Part shown: in pieces, positions 58,516 to 64,000 of the stretch
Layout: every line of letters starts with the position of its first letter
Position numbering within the stretch: the stretch's first letter is position 1
Origin: Gp6-AA40 sp035711805
GTDB taxonomy: Bacteria; Acidobacteriota; Vicinamibacteria; Vicinamibacterales; UBA2999
Direction of reading: 5' to 3'
DNA length: 64,000 nucleotides
NCBI GenBank assembly: GCA_035711805.1
Contig: DASTBV010000097.1
Span: 45,375-109,374 of the forward strand
The notes under the pieces: generated by a model
Told to the model about the DNA's origin: nothing
Seen by the model: only the letters and a program-made list of their open reading frames with translations
Databases searched by the model: none
Position numbers and translations under genes: made by a program

Positions 58516-58950
58516 ATGGCTACCAAAACGCTCCCGTCCGTCGCTCGCATGTGGCCAGCGGTCGCGCTGGTGATAGCGGTCCTCAGCACCCCCGCGGTCC
58601 TTGCTCAAACGCCAGCGCCCGCCGGACACAAGAACGACCTCGGCCAGAGTCGACCGGGTGCGGCTGCCGTGATGCGGGACCAGGGAGACATGGCCGACCA
58701 CAAACAGAAGATGGCCGAGCAGGCGGCCATGATGGCGAAGATGGCTGCTGCCGATCAGAAACTTGCTGATCTGGTCGCACAGATGAAGGCGGCGAAAGGT
58801 GAGGACAAAGTAACGGCGGTGGCGGCCGTCCTCGAGGAGCTCGTTGCGCAGCGCAGGCACATGCACCAGTCGTGCGGAATGATGAAGACAGCGCCAGCGA
58901 TCACCGAGACCACCGAAGCTGATCACGCTGCGCATCATCCGGAGAAGTAA
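58516..58950 (+). CDS. Exported methionine-rich helical protein
   Basis: The 144-residue product has a signal peptide (WPAVALVIAVLSTPAVLAQ) and a methionine- and alanine-rich helical body (MADHKQKMAEQAAMMAKMAAADQKLADLVAQMKAAKG). It ends with a histidine-rich tail (MHQSCGMMKT and ADHAAHHPEK). The Met and His content suggests periplasmic metal (copper) binding, but no known family is assigned. I start at ATG 58516 with a TTGGAGG site; an ATG at 58477 lies upstream of the predicted transcription start. It begins a three-gene operon. Confidence 0.65.
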   Translation: MATKTLPSVARMWPAVALVIAVLSTPAVLAQTPAPAGHKNDLGQSRPGAAAVMRDQGDMADHKQKMAEQAAMMAKMAAADQKLADLVAQMKAAKGEDKVTAVAAVLEELVAQRRHMHQSCGMMKTAPAITETTEADHAAHHPEK

Positions 58951-58969
58951 GACCGGGAAGGGGGATGCC

Positions 58970-59656
58970 ATGAAACGTTTCTCTCGTGTTGCGATCGCGG
59001 CCGTCGCATTGGTCGGCATCGCCGGTCCGGCTGCGGCGGACACGCCGTCGAACGTGTTTCACAAGCTGGCCGTGCAGAAGCTTGTGGCGTCAGAAACCCC
59101 TGTGGCGAACCTGGCACTGGCCGCACACTTCAGGGCGGTCGCCGATCGCTACGTCGAAGAAGCGGCGCGCCACCGCGCCACGGCCGCCGTGTACGCCGTC
59201 CACCTGAACCGGGCAGTCGCGACGAGTGCAGCCAGTCACTGCGATCGCGAGGCGGCACTCGCCATGGGGTGGGCAGCGGAGGCGCGCGAGCTCGCCGCCT
59301 ATCACGTTGATCACGCCGCCGGCCGTCCGGCGGTCCTGCCGATGGGCGCAACCGAGTTGTGGGCCGGACGCGGTGCGCCGGACCCGACTCCCGATCAGCT
59401 CCACAAGCTGGCACTGCTGGCGCGCACGCGATCCGATCATCTCGAGCTCGCCGAGTACTACACCACGGTGGCGAAGAAGAAGGCCGCCATCGCGGACGAC
59501 CGCCGGCGGATGGCGGCGGCCTATCGGGCAGGCACCCGTAACGGCCTCCTTGACGTTGCCTTCACGTGGGATCGGCTGGCACGGCTGGCGACCGAGGCGG
59601 CGAGGGCAGCAGAAGAGGCCGCGAACCGTCACAAGCAGCTCGCGACGATCGCGTGA
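58970..59656 (+). CDS. Exported helical repeat protein of unknown function
   Basis: The 228-residue product has a signal peptide (VAIAAVALVGIAGPAAA) and two similar helical repeats. LALAAHFRAVADRYVEEAARHRATAAVYAV near residue 45 and LAEYYTTVAKKKAAIADDRRRMAAAYR near 160 are each followed by another helix. Together they would form an antiparallel bundle. No cofactor motif or family is apparent. It follows the methionine-rich protein by 19 bp, is preceded by a GGGAAGGGGG site, and is probably its functional partner in the periplasm. Confidence 0.65.
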   Translation: MKRFSRVAIAAVALVGIAGPAAADTPSNVFHKLAVQKLVASETPVANLALAAHFRAVADRYVEEAARHRATAAVYAVHLNRAVATSAASHCDREAALAMGWAAEARELAAYHVDHAAGRPAVLPMGATELWAGRGAPDPTPDQLHKLALLARTRSDHLELAEYYTTVAKKKAAIADDRRRMAAAYRAGTRNGLLDVAFTWDRLARLATEAARAAEEAANRHKQLATIA

Positions 59657-59705
59657 GCCCGGGCACACGCCCGGTTCACGCGTGAGGCAGGGAAGGAGGC
59701 GGACG

Positions 59706-60911
59706 ATGTCTGCGCAACACGAAATCGGCGGCGCGGTCGCCTGCGGCTTCGAAGGCGTGCGCGACGCGTTCGCCGAGAACTTTCGCAGCCGCCGCGAGCT
59801 GGGTGGCGCGGTCTGCGCGTATGTGCGCGGCGAAAAGGTCGTCGATCTCTGGGGCGGCGTGCGGAACAAGAAGACCGGTGAGCCGTGGAACGAGGACACG
59901 ATGGTGATCGTGCACTCGACGACCAAAGGGCTCGCCGCCATGACGCTGGCCCTGGCCCACTCCCGTGGCTGGCTCGATTACGACGAACGCGTCTGCACCT
60001 ACTGGCCGGCATTCGCGCTGCACGGGAAGGAACGGATCACGGTGCGCCAGCTGCTGGCGCACCAGGCCGGGTTGTACGCGCTCGACGAGCGGCTCGACTG
60101 TGGCCTGGTTGCCGACTTCGATCGGCTCGCGAGGGTGCTCGAACGGCAGACGCCGGCATGGGAGCCGGGAACCCGCCAGGGATATCACGCGGTGACCATC
60201 GGCTTCTACGAGGGTGAGCTGCTGCGTCGCATCGATCCGCAGCATCGCACGCTCGGACAATTCTTCGAAGAAGAGATCGCACGGCCGCTCGGCCTCGACG
60301 TCTACATCCGCCTGCCGGAGGACATTCCCACGAACTGTCTGGCGACGCTCGCGGCACCGCGGAAGCGGGACATGCTGTTCGGCTTCCCGCCGCGCCTGTT
60401 GCTGGAGGTGATCAACCGCAGGTCGAAGATCGTCAGAGCGCTGCGTGGCTCGGAGCTGCCGCTCGACAGGAATCGTGTCTACGCACGCAACCTCGAGATA
60501 CCGGCGGGCGGAGCCGTTGGAACCGCGCGTGCCATCGCCCACGCATACAGCGTCTTTGCGACCGGCGGAGCGGAGCTGAAGCTGCGTCGCGAAACCCTGG
60601 ATCTGCTGGCCGCCCCGGCTGTGCGGCCCGCGTACGGCTTCTTCGACGAATGCATGAAAGGAGAGGTGGAGTTCTCGCTCGGGTTCATGAAACCAAACGC
60701 CGCGTGGCCATTCGGCAGCCCGGAGGCGTTCGGCGCGCCGGGCGCCGGCGGTTCGATCGGGTTTGCCGATCCGGCGATTGCAGTCGGCTACGCGTATGTC
60801 ACCAGTCAGTCGGGGACATCATTGACCGGCGATCCACGCGAAGTCGCCTTGCGGGATGCACTCCACGAGGCGGTTGCCGCGCTGCCGGTCAGGCCGCGGA
60901 TGGCGGCGTAA
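59706..60911 (+). CDS. Beta-lactamase-family serine hydrolase (class C/EstB-like)
   Basis: The 401-residue protein shows GGAVCAYVRGEKVVDLWGG and the S-x-x-K catalytic motif in VHSTTKGLAAMTLALAHSRG near residue 70. LLAHQAGLYALDERLD follows, and a Y-x-x motif sits in GYHAVTIGFYEGEL. It lacks a signal peptide, so it is probably a cytosolic esterase or peptidase rather than a true beta-lactamase. The ATG at 59706 has a GAAGGAGG site; the frame is open upstream but would cross the previous gene. It is the third gene of the 58516 operon. Confidence 0.85.
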   Translation: MSAQHEIGGAVACGFEGVRDAFAENFRSRRELGGAVCAYVRGEKVVDLWGGVRNKKTGEPWNEDTMVIVHSTTKGLAAMTLALAHSRGWLDYDERVCTYWPAFALHGKERITVRQLLAHQAGLYALDERLDCGLVADFDRLARVLERQTPAWEPGTRQGYHAVTIGFYEGELLRRIDPQHRTLGQFFEEEIARPLGLDVYIRLPEDIPTNCLATLAAPRKRDMLFGFPPRLLLEVINRRSKIVRALRGSELPLDRNRVYARNLEIPAGGAVGTARAIAHAYSVFATGGAELKLRRETLDLLAAPAVRPAYGFFDECMKGEVEFSLGFMKPNAAWPFGSPEAFGAPGAGGSIGFADPAIAVGYAYVTSQSGTSLTGDPREVALRDALHEAVAALPVRPRMAA

Positions 60912-60921
60912 GCGAGATTCA

Positions 60922-61650
60922 TCACCGGAACGCTCGCGACAGCATCAGCGCACCGAGTGTCGCGAGCGTGACCGTGAGGACGCGCCGGAACCACCGCTCC
61001 GGCACGCTCTTCAGCGCCCGGCTGCCGACCACCGTGCCAGCGGTGACGCCGATCGTTGCGGCGAGAATCCATGACGCGAGCGAGAGCAGCTCGCCTGACT
61101 GGCTGGCGATGTAGATCGGCAGCCGGGCGGCGTCGACAAGAAGCGCGATAGCAGTGGCGGTCGCCACGAACGTCTCTTTGGGAAGGTTGAATCCGACCAA
61201 TGCCGCCGATCTGATGCCGCCCTGATTCCCGACGAGGCCGCCGAGCAGCCCCGAGAGCGCCCCCGCGGCCCACGCCACCGGCCCCTGAAAGCGCATCCGC
61301 CGGGCGAGACCCGTTGCCTCGCTGATGGCCGCGAACAGCAGCAAGCCGCCGAAGACGATATTCAGCCACCGGCTGCTGGCGACTTCGTAGAGTGACGCGC
61401 CTGCGAGTCCGCCGGCGGCGCTGGTGAGCCCGAAGCTCAGCAACACTTTGCGATCGATTCGGCCGCGGAGGAGTGCGAACCGCACCGCCGTGCCGATGAC
61501 GTGCGGAATCGACACGGCGGCCACGGCCACCCGAGTGTCCACAGTGAGCGCGAGCACGGGAGTGAGCAGGCTGCCGATCCCGAAGCCGGTCATCGCGGCT
61601 ACGGCCCCGGCCACCATGGCAACTGCGGCACCGATCACGGAGTCGAGCAT
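60922..61650 (-). CDS. TauE/SafE family membrane permease
   Basis: The 242-residue protein has about eight hydrophobic helices and the family glycine motifs AAMTGFGIGSLLTPVLAL near residue 20 and LSGLLGGLVGNQGGIRSAAL near 140. TauE/SafE proteins export sulfite, sulfoacetate or related anions. The substrate is unknown. The gene ends 10 bp from the convergent hydrolase gene. Its start at 61650 has a GGAG-type site further back; no sigma-54 type element was found for it. Confidence 0.85.
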   Translation of the reverse strand: MLDSVIGAAVAMVAGAVAAMTGFGIGSLLTPVLALTVDTRVAVAAVSIPHVIGTAVRFALLRGRIDRKVLLSFGLTSAAGGLAGASLYEVASSRWLNIVFGGLLLFAAISEATGLARRMRFQGPVAWAAGALSGLLGGLVGNQGGIRSAALVGFNLPKETFVATATAIALLVDAARLPIYIASQSGELLSLASWILAATIGVTAGTVVGSRALKSVPERWFRRVLTVTLATLGALMLSRAFR

Positions 61651-61782
61651 GAGCCTCCGGCCTCACCGATTATCGAGCGACCGGATGCGCAAGAACACGC
61701 ACCACCCCGGACGAATCCTCACTGGCCCTCGTCCGCAGACGAGCACATGCCGGTTTCGCCGAGGCTTTTGGTTCCTCGGCGC

Positions 61783-61798
61783 AGGCAGCACTTATGCG
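61783..61798 (+). promoter_or_regulatory. Sigma-54 type -24/-12 element, weaker match
   Basis: AGGCAGC, 4 nt, ATGCG with GG-N10-GC spacing. The predicted start near 61809 is 15 nt before the ATG at 61824, with AGGAGG between. The activator-like CCGGACGAATCCTC near 61707-61720 is poor. Confidence 0.45.
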
Positions 61799-61823
61799 TC
61801 GATCGCAGGCAGGAGGCTCGAAC

Positions 61824-62531
61824 ATGTCTGGCCTCATTCGGTCGACCGTGCGTCTGGTCACGGTCGCGACGGCGGCCGCCGCTGCGGCCTACGCCGCGTA
61901 TGCAGCGAACACATGGAAGTCATACGGGAAGCCGTCGGCTCCGCGACTGGACGAAAACGACGAGCTCCTCGATCAGTTCATGCCTGAGTACGACGTTGTC
62001 GAGCGTCACTCGATCTCGGTAGCGGCGCCGGCAGCCGAGGTGCTCGCTGCGGCGAAGGAGCAGGACCTGTTCGAGCTGCCGCTCGTGCAGGCGATCTTCA
62101 GGGCGCGGGAGCTGGCGCTCGGCGCATCGCCCGGTGACCCGGCACAGCCGCGCGGGCTTCTCGCCGCCACACGGTCGCTTGGGTGGGGCGTGCTCGCCGA
62201 GCGCCCCGGCCGCGAGATCGTCGTCGGCGCGGTGACTAAACCCTGGGAATCTGATGTCACGTTCCGGGCCTTGCCGCCGGACGAATTCGCCGCATACCAC
62301 ACGCCGGGTGAAGTGAAAATTGTCTGGACGCTACGCGCCGATCCCGTTGACGGCGGCCGTTCCATCTTTCGGACGGAAACGCGGGCGGTGGCCACCGATC
62401 CGATCGCGCGCGACCGGTTCCGCAGGTACTGGTCGTTCGTTTCCCCAGGCGTATCCGCCATCCGCTGGCTGTCGTTACAACCGCTGAAGCGGGAAGCGGA
62501 GCGGCGAGCGGCAGGGAAGGAGGCGGCGTAG
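61824..62531 (+). CDS. SRPBCC (START-like) family protein with N-terminal anchor
   Basis: The 235-residue protein has an alanine-rich N-terminal helix (TVATAAAAAAYAAYAA) that probably anchors it in the membrane. The START-like body contains YDVVERHSISVAAPAAEVLAAAKEQDLFELPLVQAIFRARELALGA and FVSPGVSAIRWLSLQPLKREAER. This pattern is seen in acidobacterial SRPBCC proteins of unknown ligand. The ATG at 61824 has AGGAGG; a further upstream ATG at 61794 lies inside the promoter element. The DUF6544 gene follows after 2 bp. Confidence 0.78.
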   Translation: MSGLIRSTVRLVTVATAAAAAAYAAYAANTWKSYGKPSAPRLDENDELLDQFMPEYDVVERHSISVAAPAAEVLAAAKEQDLFELPLVQAIFRARELALGASPGDPAQPRGLLAATRSLGWGVLAERPGREIVVGAVTKPWESDVTFRALPPDEFAAYHTPGEVKIVWTLRADPVDGGRSIFRTETRAVATDPIARDRFRRYWSFVSPGVSAIRWLSLQPLKREAERRAAGKEAA

Positions 62532-62533
62532 TC

Positions 62534-63343
62534 ATGGCGATCGCGTTTCTCGCCTTGCCGACACCGGGCCTGCGGCGTGCATTTCACGACGACGTGCGCC
62601 AGGCGCTCAATGGCGTGAGCCCGGTCCGCCCGGTGATCACCAACGCACATCTGATGCGCCTGCCGGACCCGGTCCGGCGCTACCTCCACGGCGCCGGCGT
62701 CGTCGGCCAGCCATCGGTGGCGAACTTCCGGTTACGTCTGCACGGCCGAATCCGCAGCGCCGCCGATTCCCGCTGGATGCCGCTGTGCGCGGAGCAGTAC
62801 ACGTTCGTCCGGGAACGAAAACGCTTCTTCTACCTGACCAGCTCAATGTTTGGCGCGCCGATGCAGGGCTATCACCGGTACGCGGACGGCTCGGCATCGA
62901 TGGAGATCAGGGTCGGCGGCGTCATTCCTATCGTGAGTCTGACCGGCCCCGAGATGTTTCAGAGCGAAACGGTGACGTTCCTGAACGACATGTGCCTGCT
63001 CGCGCCGGGGACGCTCCTGGACCCTGTGCTCGTCTGGGAAGAGATCGACCGCGGCCGTGTGGGCGTCAGGTTCGTGAACGCCGGCGTCGCCGTCCGTGCC
63101 CAACTGTCGTTCAACGGCAGCGGGGAACTGATCGACTTCGTCTCCGACGACCGGTATCGAGCCTCCACCCACGGCACCGGCATGACGAGACTCCGCTGGT
63201 CGACACCGGTCGGGTCCTATCGACCGTTCGGACCGCTCCGAATCTGGTCCGCCGGTGAGGCCCGGTGGCATACGGCGAACGGATCCTTTGCCTACATCCA
63301 GTTGGAGCTGGACCATGTCGAGTACAACGTTCGAACGCTCTGA
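62534..63343 (+). CDS. DUF6544/DUF6920 family protein
   Basis: The 269-residue protein has LPDPVRRYLHGAGVVGQPSVANFRLRLHGRIR, FLTSSMFGAPMQGYHRYADGSASMEIRVGGVIPI and a late WSTPVGSYRPFGPLRIWSAGEARW. This is the pattern of DUF6544/DUF6920 proteins, which are lipid-binding-like all-beta folds of unknown role. No signal peptide is visible. It starts 2 bp after the SRPBCC gene and overlaps the next membrane-protein start by 29 bp, so the three form an operon. Confidence 0.75.
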   Translation: MAIAFLALPTPGLRRAFHDDVRQALNGVSPVRPVITNAHLMRLPDPVRRYLHGAGVVGQPSVANFRLRLHGRIRSAADSRWMPLCAEQYTFVRERKRFFYLTSSMFGAPMQGYHRYADGSASMEIRVGGVIPIVSLTGPEMFQSETVTFLNDMCLLAPGTLLDPVLVWEEIDRGRVGVRFVNAGVAVRAQLSFNGSGELIDFVSDDRYRASTHGTGMTRLRWSTPVGSYRPFGPLRIWSAGEARWHTANGSFAYIQLELDHVEYNVRTL

Positions 63344-64000
63344 CGTCGGTCGAGCGGTGGCGGACCCCGGCAGACTGTCGAATATCGTCGCCGGTCTCAT
63401 GGCTATCCAGGCAGCGCTTGGCCTCATCTTCCGCGCGCAGTATCGGGACGTCGAGTGGATCCGCGAGACCTGGTTTGGCAACGACTGGGTAACGCTCCTG
63501 GTAGCGGTTCCTGCGCTGGTGCTCGTCGGCCGGTTCGCCGCTCGAGGCTCATCCCGGGCGCGCGCCGGACGGCTCGGGCTGCTTGCTTACGCGGTCTACA
63601 ACTACTCGTATTACCTGTTCGGCGCCGAGCTCAACGCGTTCTTTCCCCTGTATGTCGCCTTGTGTCTGGTGTCCGTGGTAACGCTCTCGGTGTCGATCGC
63701 GGCAATCGACCGTCCGCGACTTGCCGTGACGGCACGGAGCGGATTGACTCAAGCTGCGGGTGTCTACTTCCTCTGCGTCGGCGCGGGGCTCGCAACGGTG
63801 TGGCTTGTCATGTGGGCGGACGTGGTTTTCCGTGGTCACGCCCCACCGATCGACACGGACGCGTTCAAGCTCGTCGCCGCACTCGATCTGACGGTGATGG
63901 TGCCGATCCTGATCGCGAGCGGCGGTCTCCTGTGGTTCCACAGCCCTCACGGCTGCTGGATTGGCACGGCAGCGGGCGTCCAGGCGTCGATGTACCTCGT
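63315..64000 (+). CDS. Multi-helix membrane protein, 3' end beyond window
   Basis: A frame from ATG 63315 stays open to the window end (at least 228 codons). It encodes a protein with about six hydrophobic helices (for example IVAGLMAIQAALGLIFRA, DWVTLLVAVPALVLVGRF and FFPLYVALCLVSVVTLSVSIAAI) separated by short basic loops. It overlaps the DUF6544 gene by 29 bp; an ATG at 63399 is an alternative that avoids the overlap. I do not recognise the family. Confidence 0.6.
   Translation, partial: MSSTTFERSDVGRAVADPGRLSNIVAGLMAIQAALGLIFRAQYRDVEWIRETWFGNDWVTLLVAVPALVLVGRFAARGSSRARAGRLGLLAYAVYNYSYYLFGAELNAFFPLYVALCLVSVVTLSVSIAAIDRPRLAVTARSGLTQAAGVYFLCVGAGLATVWLVMWADVVFRGHAPPIDTDAFKLVAALDLTVMVPILIASGGLLWFHSPHGCWIGTAAGVQASMYL

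Overview
The window is 64 kb of GC-rich bacterial chromosome. It is densely packed and codes on both strands. No rRNA, tRNA, CRISPR array, insertion sequence or phage gene was seen. The protein families (DUF4136 lipoproteins, acidobacterial-type small secreted proteins, tandem UspA proteins, HlyD/FtsX and RND export operons) and the REP-like palindromes suggest an acidobacterium, perhaps of the Vicinamibacteria. That assignment is inference from gene content; there is no marker gene to settle it.

Layout. 1-4.6 kb: DUF4136 pair, three tandem-UspA genes, a small secreted ORF and a LOG-family protein. 4.7-11 kb: nitroreductase, Hsp20, an HhH protein, small secreted or membrane proteins and a ClpA-like AAA+ unfoldase. 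11-15.9 kb: small winged-helix-like protein, PEP synthase, a fourth UspA and a CBS protein. 15.9-24 kb: ZIP transporter, a 31-residue membrane protein, a phosphoribosyltransferase remnant, an ABC/FtsX/HlyD export operon and an ADP-forming acyl-CoA synthetase. 24-36.2 kb: Ca-type P-ATPase, a HAD-HerA-like fusion, L,D-transpeptidase, an APH/P-loop kinase fusion, a divergent GroEL, a Spy-like protein, a BON protein and a sigma-70 family factor. 36.2-42.4 kb: RND efflux operon. 42.8-48.7 kb: phosphoribosyltransferase, erythromycin-esterase family protein, alpha/beta hydrolase, MlaF-like ATPase, VIT-family transporter and a zinc-ribbon protein. 48.9-64 kb: membrane proteins, NhaA, OsmC, M23 peptidase, quinone oxidoreductase, beta-lactamase-family hydrolase, TauE/SafE, SRPBCC and DUF6544 proteins.

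The main result is regulatory. Twenty-five transcription units are preceded by a sigma-54 type -24/-12 element (consensus NGGCACG-N4-TTGC, always with GG-N10-GC spacing), usually 2-25 nt before the start codon by predicted TSS. Upstream of most of these lies an AT-centred palindrome close to GCGGAAAATTCCGC, centred about 85 and/or 105 bp before the predicted start point, where an NtrC-type activator would bind. Divergent pairs share these sites. The genes match, family by family, the dormancy (DosR) regulon of Mycobacterium tuberculosis: UspA, Hsp20, Acg-like nitroreductase, CBS protein, CtpF-like ATPase, APH/P-loop kinase, phosphoribosyltransferase and erythromycin esterase. I therefore read the window as a sigma-54-controlled stress or dormancy island with its own activator, which is not encoded here. 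A group-2 sigma factor inside the island (34967) would be the next tier. All promoter and UAS calls are by eye and have not been tested statistically.

The window also holds decayed genes (a response-regulator receiver tail, a hemerythrin-like gene and a phosphoribosyltransferase N-terminus), three copies of a REP-like palindrome (one inside nhaA), and short low-complexity repeats around groEL, the ZIP gene and the DUF442-like gene.
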